Under the pieces are notes generated by a model. The model had not been told where the DNA came from, did no database searches, and worked only from the letters and a program-made list of their open reading frames with translations. A stretch of 64,000 bases of DNA from positions 1 to 64,000 of the IMG/VR virus record IMGVR_UViG_3300032897_000001. One strand, given 5' to 3'. The DNA comes from a virus. Positions 30,671-38,473 of the stretch are shown here, piece after piece; the first letter of the stretch is position 1, and each line of letters opens with the position of its first letter. Both the position numbers and the translations under genes were made by a program.

Positions 30671-32644
30671 ATGGCAAGCCGCGAACAACGGTATGAGTCT
30701 CGCGGCCAGATGGGACTGGGATTTTCAATAGAGGAAATAACAAGGGTTCCGCAATCCAACTGGGTTGCGCCCGATCCGTCTACATGGCCTGACAGGCTTG
30801 TAGGAGACATCGGGATTGACACAGAAACCCACGACTTAGGCTTGAATGCCAAACAAGGCGCGGGCTGGGCGTGGCGTGGCGGCGGGGAAGTTGTTGGCTA
30901 TTCCATCACTGCCGACAACTTCTCTGCTTATTTGCCCGTGGGACACGAAGGCGGCGGCAACTTGGATCGGAACCAAGTCCGCCGCTATCTTAACCATGTA
31001 CTTGCTGACACAAAGCAACGCAAGATTTTTGCCAATGCCGGATATGACATACCATGGGCTGAAAACGATGGCGTAAAAATCGCTGGCCCTGTCATAGACA
31101 TTCAAATGACAGAAGCGCTGCTTGATGAATACCGGCGCTCTTATTCCCTGGAAAATATTGCCCAGGACCGTTTAGGCCGCGGTAAGAATGAAGCGATGTT
31201 GGCGGATGCTGCGAAGGCTTTTGGATACGATCCAAAAGGCGAATTGTGGCGCCTGCATGCCAAATTTGTCGGTCCTTATGCGATCGAAGATTCTTCACTC
31301 CCCCGAGACATTTGGAATGTGCACAAACCTCTGATTGAAAAAGAGGGTCTTACTCGTATCTGCGATCTGGAACATGCATTGCTGCCGATGTACGCTGACA
31401 TGCGGCGCCGCGGTGTACGTGTTGACTTGGATCGGGTTGACCAATTGAAAACACGGTTCCGGGAAGATGTGCAGCACGAAATTGCGCAGATCAAGGATTC
31501 TACGGGCATAGATGTCGCTCTGTGGGAACCACAGAGCGTCGCACGTGTTTTGGATTATGTGGGTATCAAATACGATGTCACGGCTAAGACTCGGCAACCC
31601 TCCATAAAGAATGAACTGCTCAAAGCAACAGATCACTGGATCGCGAAAGCACTGCTCCGTGCCCGTGAAAAAGATAAACTTATCGGCACGTTTCTAGACG
31701 GGCAGTTACTTGGTAAGTGCCATGATGGCCGCGTGCACGGGTCCATTAATCCGCTGAAATCCGATGACGGGGGAACAGTTACCGGCAGAATTTCAATGTC
31801 GGACCCTAACCTGATGTTCATTCCTGCGCGCACTGCGGAAGGAAAACTAATCCGCGCGTGTCTTATCCCCGAGGAAGGTGAGGAATGGATATCGGTCGAT
31901 TACAGTCAACAGGAAGTACGGCTTCTGGTACACTTCGCTATTGTAGCATCCCGATACGTAAAATTCCCTCGGGAACTGCGGGAACGGTTGGCAACCGCTG
32001 TGGAGGCACAGCGCCGTTATCTAGAAGACCCGAACCTGAATTATCACAAATTTGTCGCGGAAATCACCGCGCTGGCCTATTCTATGGCCAAAGGCTTGAA
32101 TTTCGCGATCATCTATGGCCGCGGCATTGAAGAGACATCGCGCGCACTCGGCATAAGCTATGATGAAGCCAAGCGGCTGTTTAGCCAACACCGGGAAAAA
32201 ATGCCGTTTGCCCGGGCTATGGCTGACGCAGCACAGCGTATCGTCCGGGAACGTGGCTATATTACCACACTCTTAGGAAGACGGCAGAGATTCCCGTTTT
32301 GGGAGCCAGACGATTGGAATAAGCGCACCGATCGGTTGCTTCATGAACAAGAGGCACGTATGATGTGGCCGAATCAAAAGCTGGTGCGGGCCAGAATCCA
32401 TAAAGCATTGAATTCGGTTGTACAGCCATCGGCTGCGGACCAAATGAAGAAGGCAATGCTTGATATCTGGAATGCCGGCTATGGTGGGAGTGTCTTAATC
32501 CAGGTACACGATGAATTGAACCTATCCACGGGCAGTCGTAAGATTGCCAACAATGTCGCGGAAATCATGCGATCCACAGTGGAACTGGAAGTCCCTGTGT
32601 TAACAGACATCGCATATGGAAAGAACTGGGGTGAAGCAACATGA
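30671..32644 (+). CDS. polA: Family-A DNA polymerase
   Basis: 657 residues. The N-terminal half has a 3'-5' exonuclease domain starting GIDTETHD (res 49-56). The polymerase half has motif A SVDYSQQEVRLLVHF (res ~412), O-helix KGLNFAIIYGRG and motif C IQVHDEL (res ~615). Without the 5' nuclease domain of bacterial Pol I, this is a phage replicase. The 3' end overlaps the next gene (ATGA). Confidence 0.93.
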   Translation: MASREQRYESRGQMGLGFSIEEITRVPQSNWVAPDPSTWPDRLVGDIGIDTETHDLGLNAKQGAGWAWRGGGEVVGYSITADNFSAYLPVGHEGGGNLDRNQVRRYLNHVLADTKQRKIFANAGYDIPWAENDGVKIAGPVIDIQMTEALLDEYRRSYSLENIAQDRLGRGKNEAMLADAAKAFGYDPKGELWRLHAKFVGPYAIEDSSLPRDIWNVHKPLIEKEGLTRICDLEHALLPMYADMRRRGVRVDLDRVDQLKTRFREDVQHEIAQIKDSTGIDVALWEPQSVARVLDYVGIKYDVTAKTRQPSIKNELLKATDHWIAKALLRAREKDKLIGTFLDGQLLGKCHDGRVHGSINPLKSDDGGTVTGRISMSDPNLMFIPARTAEGKLIRACLIPEEGEEWISVDYSQQEVRLLVHFAIVASRYVKFPRELRERLATAVEAQRRYLEDPNLNYHKFVAEITALAYSMAKGLNFAIIYGRGIEETSRALGISYDEAKRLFSQHREKMPFARAMADAAQRIVRERGYITTLLGRRQRFPFWEPDDWNKRTDRLLHEQEARMMWPNQKLVRARIHKALNSVVQPSAADQMKKAMLDIWNAGYGGSVLIQVHDELNLSTGSRKIANNVAEIMRSTVELEVPVLTDIAYGKNWGEAT

Positions 32645-32754
32645 GCAACAACAACAACAATAATAATAATGGCACGCTATCTACACTGATAACCGTGCTG
32701 TTCATCATCAGTGTGATCATGCTGATCATGTCCATACTTGGGACGAATCATTAA
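32641..32754 (+). CDS. Tiny membrane peptide with poly-Asn start
   Basis: 37 residues: MS followed by eight Asn, then one hydrophobic helix (LITVLFIISVIMLIMSI). ATG overlaps the polymerase stop. Its codon repetition (AAC/AAT) is striking. Unknown. Confidence 0.5.
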   Translation: MSNNNNNNNNGTLSTLITVLFIISVIMLIMSILGTNH

Positions 32755-32756
32755 GT

Positions 32757-32996
32757 ATGTTTATGAAACGCGCATCAAGGCGACGTATTAAAGCCCGTGT
32801 ACGTTTGTATGGATGGGTGTCAAAGCCTGTGCTTTGGGAATACGACTTACCGCTGCCGAAAGGGTGGGTGCGCGATCCGCGGGGACTGGAAATCTGGTGG
32901 AGCCCCGATAAACTGCCGGATTTTCTTGAAAAAATGCAGCGATTCATCGCTGCTGAGCGAACGCTGTGGGAGGAAATCTCCCACAGCAACCTTTGA
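32757..32996 (+). CDS. Small basic hypothetical protein
   Basis: 79 residues, ATG 32757. Arg/Lys-rich start (MKRASRRRIKARVRLYGW) suggests nucleic-acid contact. Unknown. Confidence 0.5.
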   Translation: MFMKRASRRRIKARVRLYGWVSKPVLWEYDLPLPKGWVRDPRGLEIWWSPDKLPDFLEKMQRFIAAERTLWEEISHSNL

Positions 32997-33014
32997 TTGA
33001 ATAACGATATTTTA

Positions 33015-33335
33015 CTATACTGAACCGCGTTTCCGGGCAGCCGCACGGAACTTGCGCGCGTCTCGGGAACTGTACCAGCCAAACACGCCACAGCTATCTC
33101 TGTAAGCACAGTGGTCCTTTATGGCTGCATCTTCCACAGCGGTTATTGCCGCCCGAGTGCGATCAAGCGCGGCGAATGCCAAATCCATGCACGAGAGTTT
33201 GCGCAACTCATTTGGTGTAATGCGATCGTGGTACACATTGTGTGCTTGTGCCGCAGTCCAAATGCCTTCGTAGCACTCCTGGTGCTCTTTGCGCGCGCGA
33301 TTCATCAACTGCATGTGTTCTGTGAGTGTGGGCAT
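33015..33335 (-). CDS. Helical hypothetical protein (reverse strand)
   Basis: 106 residues, ATG 33335 preceded by AGAAAGGAGGCAGAT. Helical throughout. It is isolated on the reverse strand and divergent to the 33.4-kb promoter cluster, so it may be its regulator, though no HTH is seen. Confidence 0.6.
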   Translation of the reverse strand: MPTLTEHMQLMNRARKEHQECYEGIWTAAQAHNVYHDRITPNELRKLSCMDLAFAALDRTRAAITAVEDAAIKDHCAYRDSCGVFGWYSSRDARKFRAAARKRGSV

Positions 33336-33397
33336 ATCTGCCTCCTTTCTCCGTCTTGTGTGTAGCGCGATATTCGAAATGCCTCCAGTGGATTTTT

Positions 33398-33450
33398 TGG
33401 ATTTTTTTCAAAAAACTTGTTGACGTTTCCTGGGGAACGATTATTATCTG
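33398..33450 (+). promoter_or_regulatory. Promoter module P3
   Basis: AT-rich element TTTTTTTCAAAAAACT, -35 TTGACG (33420-33425), 16-nt spacer holding TTCCTGGGGAA, and -10 TATTAT (33442-33447). The initial transcript begins near a small CTGTCT/AGACAG hairpin. Confidence 0.8.
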
Positions 33451-33467
33451 TCTTGTCAGACAGAGAC

Positions 33468-33557
33468 GAAAGGCGGTGACACGGGCAGGTCCAATGGTAA
33501 TCGGCAGAACTCAGTCCCCTAACGTATGAACGGGAAAGGACTGGTGGGAGGCGAAAA
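33468..33557 (+). ncRNA. Conserved 90-nt leader RNA element, copy 1
   Basis: Starts GAAAGGCGGTGACACGGGCA and contains CAGTCC...GGACTG enclosing CCTAACGTATGAACGGG. It is almost identical in four places (33468, 34827, 37714, 40224), always exactly 90 nt and always ending at a hammerhead ribozyme. In the copy at 37714 the stem changes to AGACTC/GAGTCT on both sides, so it is a conserved helix. Family unknown. Confidence 0.65.
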
Positions 33558-33613
33558 GGTCGAAACGGCGGAGATTCCGCCGTCGTGCCGTGAGGCGGCA
33601 CCTGATGATGGCC
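33558..33613 (+). ncRNA. Hammerhead ribozyme (type II), copy 1
   Basis: Core order GAAAC - stem III (CGGCGGA/TCCGCCG) - GTC - stem I (GTGCCG/CGGCAC) - CTGATGA. Stem II is open, formed by GGTC and GGCC at the ends, with one unpaired T after CTGATGA. Cleavage expected after C33584, leaving stem I plus SD on the downstream mRNA. Confidence 0.8.
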
Positions 33614-33630
33614 AAACAGGGAGAACAACT

Positions 33631-34089
33631 ATGTCGGTTTGTCAAATTTGTGGTAGAGCGGTCAAATCCAAAAATGGCGTGATCGCACACCACGGCTTCA
33701 AACGTCCCGGGCAGGGCTGGCAGACTGCTTCGTGTTACGGAGCGAAATATCGCCCCTACGAAGTAGCGAAAGACGCTTTAGAGAACTACTTGCCTGAAGT
33801 CAAAAAGTGGATGAAAATCAAACAGGAGTCGTTGAATTCTCTCCTGGACTGTCCGCCCGATAAGCTTGACGCAGTCATCAAGCTTGATGCTTCGGGCAAA
33901 ATGAAGAGTGTCGTTTATACCAAACCCGACAATTTCGATAAGAATGACAACCAGCACTACGTGCAACCGCACTCATATGCGGGGGAGTACCGAAGCAAGG
34001 TACGGCACCTGCGGATTCAGATTGCGGAGATGGTTCAAGACATCGGATATCTGACGCAGCGGATAGCCGATTGGAAAGGAGAGGCGTAA
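33631..34089 (+). CDS. Zinc-finger and coiled-coil hypothetical protein
   Basis: 152 residues, ATG 33631 after GGGAGAACAACT. CQICGRAV plus ...GVIAHHGF gives a C2H2-like finger at the N-terminus; residues 110-145 look coiled-coil. First gene behind promoter P3, leader 1 and ribozyme 1. Function unknown. Confidence 0.65.
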   Translation: MSVCQICGRAVKSKNGVIAHHGFKRPGQGWQTASCYGAKYRPYEVAKDALENYLPEVKKWMKIKQESLNSLLDCPPDKLDAVIKLDASGKMKSVVYTKPDNFDKNDNQHYVQPHSYAGEYRSKVRHLRIQIAEMVQDIGYLTQRIADWKGEA

Positions 34090-34119
34090 GCCTCTCCCAT
34101 GCTTTGCTCGGGGTGATTT

Positions 34120-34185
34120 GAAAGTTTTTTGAAAAATCTTCAAAAAACAGGTTGACGTTTCCTGGGGAATGATTATTATCAATCT
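34120..34185 (+). promoter_or_regulatory. Promoter module P4
   Basis: Perfect AT-rich dyad GTTTTTTGAA/TTCAAAAAAC, -35 TTGACG (34152-34157), spacer with TTCCTGGGGAA, -10 TATTAT (34174-34179). No leader element or ribozyme follows. Confidence 0.8.
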
Positions 34186-34231
34186 TGTCAGACGGGCCGG
34201 ACGGGCCAGCCCAAAAAGGGGAGTAACGATT

Positions 34232-34450
34232 ATGGCGGAACAGACAATGACTTGGCGGATCGTGCGGCGCGCATATTCCCAATACCATCTTGTTGAAGAG
34301 GGAATCGCGTCATGGCAGGATGCACAGATCCGGTCAATGGATTTGCAGTACAAGAATAAAGACGGGGAGTATCTCGTGATCCGGGCGGATGCACCTAATC
34401 ACGATTACAGTGGCCCCAATTACGGCCAGTCCCCCTTTGATTACCTCTAG
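34232..34450 (+). CDS. Small hypothetical protein
   Basis: 72 residues, ATG 34232 after AAGGGGAGTAACGATT. Beta start (TMTWRIVRRAYSQYHLVEEG), C-terminus rich in Tyr, Asn and Gly. Driven by P4. Unknown. Confidence 0.6.
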   Translation: MAEQTMTWRIVRRAYSQYHLVEEGIASWQDAQIRSMDLQYKNKDGEYLVIRADAPNHDYSGPNYGQSPFDYL

Positions 34451-34467
34451 GAAAAGGAAGAACCTCT

Positions 34468-34737
34468 ATGAAACTTTCGGCAGAACAACTCGCGATTCTT
34501 CGTGCTCTTGATGGCGGACCCGAGGAAACTGGCATTATCGCCATTTTCGCCAATGTGTCGGGGTACAGTGTGGGAGCACGGAACCGAAAGGCACGGAACC
34601 TGCTTTTGGAACTGAAATACCACGGTTTCGTCGAGTACGCGGATAGTGAGAAGCCGTGGATCTGGCAGCGTACCGAAGCAGGAACCGCGGCTATTGCGGG
34701 AAGCCCGACACAGCGCCAACCCCGCAGAAAGGCGTAA
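34468..34737 (+). CDS. Winged-helix protein (possible regulator)
   Basis: 89 residues. LSAEQLAILRALDGGPEETG, ARNLLLELKYHGFVEYADSE and WIWQRTEAG form a compact wHTH with wing. Second gene of the P4 unit; a candidate regulator of the repeated promoters (inference). Confidence 0.6.
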   Translation: MKLSAEQLAILRALDGGPEETGIIAIFANVSGYSVGARNRKARNLLLELKYHGFVEYADSEKPWIWQRTEAGTAAIAGSPTQRQPRRKA

Positions 34738-34749
34738 ATGGGCGCCAAA

Positions 34750-34812
34750 AGTTTTTTGAAGTTTTTTCAAAAAATTTGTTGACGTTTCCTGGGGAATGTT
34801 TATTATCAGTCT
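34750..34812 (+). promoter_or_regulatory. Promoter module P5
   Basis: AT-rich dyad, -35 TTGACG (34779-34784), spacer with TTCCTGGGGAA, -10 TATTAT (34801-34806). Confidence 0.8.
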
Positions 34813-34826
34813 TGTCAGACAGAGAC

Positions 34827-34916
34827 GAAAGGCGGTGACACGGGCAGGTCCAATGGTAATCGGCAGAACTCAGTCCCCTAACGTATGAACGGGAAAGGAC
34901 TGGTGGGAGGCGAAAA
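34827..34916 (+). ncRNA. Conserved 90-nt leader RNA element, copy 2
   Basis: Identical to copy 1 in almost every position, ending at ribozyme 2. Confidence 0.65.
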
Positions 34917-34972
34917 GGTCGAAACGGCGGAGACTCCGCCGTCGTGTCGTAAGGCGGCACCTGATGATGACC
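34917..34972 (+). ncRNA. Hammerhead ribozyme (type II), copy 2
   Basis: GGTC-GAAAC, stem III CGGCGGA/TCCGCCG, GTC, stem I GTGTCG/CGGCAC (one G-U), CTGATGA, then GACC, which pairs perfectly with GGTC. The GACC here versus GGCC elsewhere is a compensatory change supporting stem II. Confidence 0.82.
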
Positions 34973-34988
34973 AAAGGAGAAAGACACC

Positions 34989-35204
34989 ATGCCACGTATG
35001 AGAATCACAATCGAAGTCGAGACCGCTTCATTCAAGAACATGGGAGAGCGGAACAGATTCAACAAAAAGGTGTTGGAAGTGGCCCAGGCCGCTTTCCCCA
35101 CCATCGGGAAACAAGAACTCGTTTTTGTCTCGACTGAAGACATGTCCGGGCATGCCATCTGCCTGGGTGAAGACGGTATGCCAACCAACGCCGTTCGTTA
35201 TTGA
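34989..35204 (+). CDS. Small hypothetical protein
   Basis: 71 residues, ATG 34989 after AAGGAGAAAGACACC. Ferredoxin-like alternation of strands and helices (MRITIEVETASF, FNKKVLEVAQAAF, LVFVSTEDM). Unknown. Confidence 0.6.
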   Translation: MPRMRITIEVETASFKNMGERNRFNKKVLEVAQAAFPTIGKQELVFVSTEDMSGHAICLGEDGMPTNAVRY

Positions 35205-35219
35205 AAGGAGCAATGATCC

Positions 35220-36107
35220 ATGAAAATCACTCTCAACACCGCTGCTTTTTGGGCAGCGTGCGCGATGTCGGCATTTGCAGGCATTGTCGCAACGTCCGGG
35301 CTTGCCAGCTTCATTCCCGGTGTCAACGTCCTGGGCGTTAATGCCGTGTGGGTGATGGGTATCTTATTCGAGGTTGGCATGCTGGTTGCGTTTGCCTATC
35401 TTCACAAGCATTGGCAGACGATCAGCCCCAGTCTCAAATACGGACTTGCCGTGCTGGCAAGCATTGTTATTGTGCTTGACATCATCGGGGTAGCCGGCCA
35501 ATTTAGCCAAGGCTACCAAGCACGGCGGCACGCCGCTGATGCGGCAAACATGGTGGCAGTGACCAATGCAGCGGCGCACATTGCGCAAGCCGAAGACGCT
35601 GTTGCAGAGCTTGACAGACAGCTTGCTGCGGTAAGCGAGGAAATCAACAAAATTTCCGATGCACAGATCCGCGCCAAGGACGATAGAGACCGTGTCAAAG
35701 CAGCACGGGCACTCAAAATTGAGGCAGAGTCCCGGAAGACTGCTTTGCTCCAGAAACGGGCGGAAGCGTCTAGCGTTCTGCTTGCGGCACGGACCGAAAA
35801 GGGTGCGGCTGATGCATCTGCGGTTACCGGATCGGGAGAGTTTGCCGCGATCCAGTTTGCGGCACAGTCACTCGGATGGAGCGAAGATGCTGTTGCCCGT
35901 GTGATAATCTGGATCTTGTCCGGGCTGGCGTGCTTGTTTGCACCATGCTTGATTGCAGTGTCAGGACACGAAACTACTCCCATCAAAGTCAAGGCGCCCG
36001 AAAAGGTGCTGACTGCCCGGCAGATTGCGGCGCGTAAGGGCGCGGAAACCCGGAAGCGCAACAAGGCTCTCAATGCCAAAAAGAATGTTGTGGCGTTGAA
36101 GGCGTAA
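35220..36107 (+). CDS. Membrane protein with internal coiled coil
   Basis: 295 residues. Three hydrophobic segments at the N-terminus (about 10-30, 42-60 and 75-97), a long coiled coil (about res 110-200), then a fourth membrane segment (about 228-250) and a basic tail. The coiled coil would be external or periplasmic. Stop is immediately followed by ribozyme 5. Unknown function. Confidence 0.65.
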   Translation: MKITLNTAAFWAACAMSAFAGIVATSGLASFIPGVNVLGVNAVWVMGILFEVGMLVAFAYLHKHWQTISPSLKYGLAVLASIVIVLDIIGVAGQFSQGYQARRHAADAANMVAVTNAAAHIAQAEDAVAELDRQLAAVSEEINKISDAQIRAKDDRDRVKAARALKIEAESRKTALLQKRAEASSVLLAARTEKGAADASAVTGSGEFAAIQFAAQSLGWSEDAVARVIIWILSGLACLFAPCLIAVSGHETTPIKVKAPEKVLTARQIAARKGAETRKRNKALNAKKNVVALKA

Positions 36108-36166
36108 GGCCGAAACACAGGACAGGTGCCCTGTGTCGCACCGTAAGGCGGTGCCTGATGATGGCC
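36108..36166 (+). ncRNA. Hammerhead ribozyme (type II), copy 5 (intercistronic)
   Basis: Begins at the base after the upstream stop codon. GGCC-GAAAC, stem III CACAGG/CCTGTG, TC, stem I GCACCG/CGGTGC, CTGATGATGGCC. GGCC pairs with GGCC. The stem III sequence is unrelated to copy 1, so the structure, not the sequence, is conserved. Confidence 0.82.
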
Positions 36167-36181
36167 AAAGGAGAGCACAAC

Positions 36182-36481
36182 ATGTGTGGTGACAAGAAAA
36201 CACAGATCGCGGGAATCATTGATTTCTGCAGAGAAAATGACCTGACATATATGAGGTACAACGGAAGGGGGATGTTCAGTCGGGAATGCTTTGCGGTTAG
36301 CATCCCGGACATAGGCACGCTGTGGGACTTGGCAGCATTCCTTGGTGACCCTGCGTTGCCCACACCTAGCACAGACCAGCTTGGCAGAGGCTACGTGGCC
36401 TATTGGCCCGATCATTTCCCTATGACTGGCCCTCTCGGGACCTATGTTGACTTACAGCTTCGCGGGGAAGGCGTGGATTGA
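36182..36481 (+). CDS. Hypothetical protein
   Basis: 99 residues, ATG 36182 after AAGGAGAGCACAAC. Short helix then beta (TYMRYNGRGMFSRECFAVSI). Unknown. It follows ribozyme 5. Confidence 0.55.
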   Translation: MCGDKKTQIAGIIDFCRENDLTYMRYNGRGMFSRECFAVSIPDIGTLWDLAAFLGDPALPTPSTDQLGRGYVAYWPDHFPMTGPLGTYVDLQLRGEGVD

Positions 36482-36496
36482 TCCTGGCGCCGAAGA

Positions 36497-36552
36497 TTTT
36501 TTGAAAAATCTTCAAAAGCCTGTTGACGTTTCCTGGGGAAAGGCGCACAGTG
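36497..36552 (+). promoter_or_regulatory. Promoter module P6
   Basis: Dyad TTTTTTGAAAAATCTTCAAAA, -35 TTGACG (36523-36528), TTCCTGGGGAA in the spacer. The -10 is poor (GCACAG), so it may need an activator. Confidence 0.6.
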
Positions 36553-36597
36553 ACTTTGTTGGCACCGGGGTGGCGCCTGGAAAGAGGAGGAACTGTC

Positions 36598-36867
36598 ATG
36601 GTGATGCGTGCACTGCGCTGGAAGCGCAAGTTTCGTGCAGTAAAGCTTTCCAAACCCACCAAGACCCTGTTTTACGGCGTGTTCTGCCGTGGCAACCTTG
36701 TTGTCAAGTGCCGCAACGAAGCTAGCGCGATCGACTTTATCGAACGCCAGACCGCAGAGGATCGCGAATGGCGCCGCAGGCAGGTTCTTGAATATCTCGC
36801 AGAACGTGCTCAGCGGGCTGTTGTGGTTGACACTGAGCAGGCGCCCGACCAGTTGGAACTGTTCTAA
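36598..36867 (+). CDS. Small protein with C-terminal beta-clamp binding motif
   Basis: 89 residues, ATG 36598. It is basic at the start (MRALRWKRKFRAVKLSK) and ends APDQLELF, the canonical QLxLF sliding-clamp binding pentapeptide at the extreme C-terminus. With a phage beta clamp at 27412, it likely docks onto that clamp or the host's. Ribozyme 6 follows. Confidence 0.6.
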   Translation: MVMRALRWKRKFRAVKLSKPTKTLFYGVFCRGNLVVKCRNEASAIDFIERQTAEDREWRRRQVLEYLAERAQRAVVVDTEQAPDQLELF

Positions 36868-36869
36868 AA

Positions 36870-36924
36870 GGCCGAAACACGGGATATCCCGTGTCGCACC
36901 GTAAGGCGGTGCCTGATGATGGCC
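36870..36924 (+). ncRNA. Hammerhead ribozyme (type II), copy 6
   Basis: GGCC-GAAAC, stem III CACGGG-ATAT-CCCGTG, TC, stem I GCACCG/CGGTGC, CTGATGATGGCC. Confidence 0.82.
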
Positions 36925-36943
36925 AGAAAGAGGAGACAAACAA

Positions 36944-37165
36944 ATGCGTGTATATTTTAACCCCGATGTGGTCGCGGCATATGGCGATATGGCCGATACC
37001 CCTGAATTCAAAGTCGGTTTTATGGATTTCTATTTAGGAGTTCTCAACAATTCTGTGCCGGATCTTTTGCGGGATGAAAAATCCGCAATCGCTTGGCGTT
37101 CTGGGTGGCATGCCGCACAAGCGTGCGCCGAAAGTTTTTTGAAAAATATTCAAAAAGACTGTTGA
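36944..37165 (+). CDS. Hypothetical protein overlapping the next promoter
   Basis: 73 residues, ATG 36944. Its last residues are encoded within the AT-rich dyad and -35 of promoter P7 (ESFLKNIQKDC). Unknown function. Confidence 0.55.
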   Translation: MRVYFNPDVVAAYGDMADTPEFKVGFMDFYLGVLNNSVPDLLRDEKSAIAWRSGWHAAQACAESFLKNIQKDC

Positions 37166-37195
37166 CGTTTCCTGGGGAATGCTTATTATCAATCT
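37133..37195 (+). promoter_or_regulatory. Promoter module P7
   Basis: Dyad GTTTTTTGAAAAATATTCAA, -35 TTGACG (37162-37167), TTCCTGGGGAA, -10 TATTAT (37184-37189). No leader or ribozyme. Confidence 0.8.
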
Positions 37196-37246
37196 TGTCA
37201 GACGGGCCGGACAGACCGAGCCAGACCAGAAAGAGGGGAGACGGTT

Positions 37247-37603
37247 ATGGGTTCCTATGAAATCATCCGCCACGAAATCAAGAATGTGAAGGCAGCGAAA
37301 GCGGCGTTCGCCCGGCTGGAAGCCGCATACAAAATGGTTGATGCGGAATACGTCAACGATGAGTCTTGGCAGGAGTTCCACGGCGTTGAGTACAAATTCG
37401 GCGGTTTGGCGTGGTGGAAGGCCCGTGTGCTGGCAATGACCATCAGGATTGAGTGGCAGGCTAGTACCCGCGTGTTCATCTCTCCCCCTTCCGAGGAAAG
37501 CCGCAACAAGGACTCTTTTGAAGGTGGTCACCACGAAGTATACACCGATCGCAAGGCATTGGCTGCAGCGCAAATCAAGGTGGCCGCGTTGCTCCGCGGC
37601 TAA
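37247..37603 (+). CDS. Hypothetical protein
   Basis: 118 residues, ATG 37247. Helical with a central Trp-rich section (KFGGLAWWKARVLAM). Unknown; sole gene of the P7 unit. Confidence 0.55.
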   Translation: MGSYEIIRHEIKNVKAAKAAFARLEAAYKMVDAEYVNDESWQEFHGVEYKFGGLAWWKARVLAMTIRIEWQASTRVFISPPSEESRNKDSFEGGHHEVYTDRKALAAAQIKVAALLRG

Positions 37604-37635
37604 CCCCACGGCGCCCATGGACTTTGTGGGCGCCA

Positions 37636-37700
37636 AAAGTTTTTTGAAGTTTTTTCAAAAAACTTATTGACCTTTCCTGGGGAATGCCCTAGAGTAGCTT
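37636..37700 (+). promoter_or_regulatory. Promoter module P8
   Basis: Dyad, -35 TTGACC (37667-37672), TTCCTGGGGAA, -10 TAGAGT at 17-nt spacing. Confidence 0.7.
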
Positions 37701-37713
37701 TGTTGGTTGGAAC

Positions 37714-37803
37714 GAAAGGCGGTGACACGGGCAGGTCCAATGGTAATCGGCAGAACTAGACTCCCTAACGTATGAACGGGAAAGAGTCTGTGAGAGGCGA
37801 AAA
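37714..37803 (+). ncRNA. Conserved 90-nt leader RNA element, copy 3
   Basis: Like copies 1 and 2, but the inner helix is AGACTC/GAGTCT instead of CAGTCC/GGACTG: both sides changed together. Confidence 0.68.
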
Positions 37804-37859
37804 GGTCGAAACGGCAGAGACTCTGCCGTCGTGTCGTAAGGCGGCACCTGATGATGACC
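37804..37859 (+). ncRNA. Hammerhead ribozyme (type II), copy 3
   Basis: GGTC-GAAAC, stem III CGGCAGA/TCTGCCG (covaries against copy 1), GTC, stem I GTGTCG/CGGCAC, CTGATGA, GACC pairs with GGTC. Confidence 0.82.
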
Positions 37860-37875
37860 AAAGGGAGTACCGATC

Positions 37876-38172
37876 ATGAAAAACGAAGCATTTGAAGCCG
37901 CTCTTGCAGCATTCTTGGTTGCCGCACAAGCTTTGTGCGATGCCAGCGGCTCTTACAGCTATACCAAACTGTCTATGCAATACGGGCGCCGTTATGTCCG
38001 TATCGTCGCAGAACGCTCCGGACAACAGTCCGTATGGGGATTTGTGGACACCACAAACGGGAATGTGCTTAAGGCAGCCAGCTGGAAAGCACCCGCTACC
38101 AAATATGCACGCGGCTGCATTTATGACGAAAATCGGGGTTGTGGCCGGGCAAGGTGGATGGGTGTTGCTTAA
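37876..38172 (+). CDS. Hypothetical protein
   Basis: 98 residues, ATG 37876. Helical start (NEAFEAALAAFLVAAQALCD) then beta strands (RRYVRIVAERSGQQSVWGFV). Unknown. Confidence 0.6.
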   Translation: MKNEAFEAALAAFLVAAQALCDASGSYSYTKLSMQYGRRYVRIVAERSGQQSVWGFVDTTNGNVLKAASWKAPATKYARGCIYDENRGCGRARWMGVA

Positions 38173-38176
38173 AGCA

Positions 38177-38232
38177 GGCCGAAACGGCGGAGATTCCGCC
38201 GTCGCACCGTAAGGCGGTGCCTGATGATGGCC
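38177..38232 (+). ncRNA. Hammerhead ribozyme (type II), copy 7
   Basis: GGCC-GAAAC, stem III CGGCGGA/TCCGCCG, GTC, stem I GCACCG/CGGTGC, CTGATGATGGCC. Confidence 0.82.
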
Positions 38233-38247
38233 AAAAGGAGAAAGACA

Positions 38248-38436
38248 ATGGCAGAATTTATCGTGTCAAAATACAAAATCGGCGACATCGTAACTTTGAA
38301 AAGCGGCGAGGTGTTGCGCATTACCGCGATCCGCGATCGCGCCCACTACACCAAGGCCGCATATAGTGCGGTGGAAGTCCGTAAGGGTAAGCGTCCTGGT
38401 AAAGAACGTCTCTTCATTGAGGCGGACGCGTCATGA
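38248..38436 (+). CDS. Small SH3-like protein
   Basis: 62 residues, ATG 38248. KYKIGDIVTLKSGEVLRITAI has the opening of a small beta barrel. It lies in front of the AAA+ gene. Unknown. Confidence 0.6.
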   Translation: MAEFIVSKYKIGDIVTLKSGEVLRITAIRDRAHYTKAAYSAVEVRKGKRPGKERLFIEADAS

Positions 38437-38473
38437 CGCGGCATAACGAAATTCAAAACGCTGGGGAACAAAA

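Noticed and set aside
33448-33463. CTGTCT/AGACAG hairpin just after promoter P3
   Set aside because: Only 6 bp and not followed by a T-run, so not called a terminator; it overlaps the transcription start.
35513-36415. 300-codon reverse-strand open frame
   Set aside because: Antisense to the membrane protein and ribozyme 5 with Ser/Ala-rich shadow composition; no start signal.
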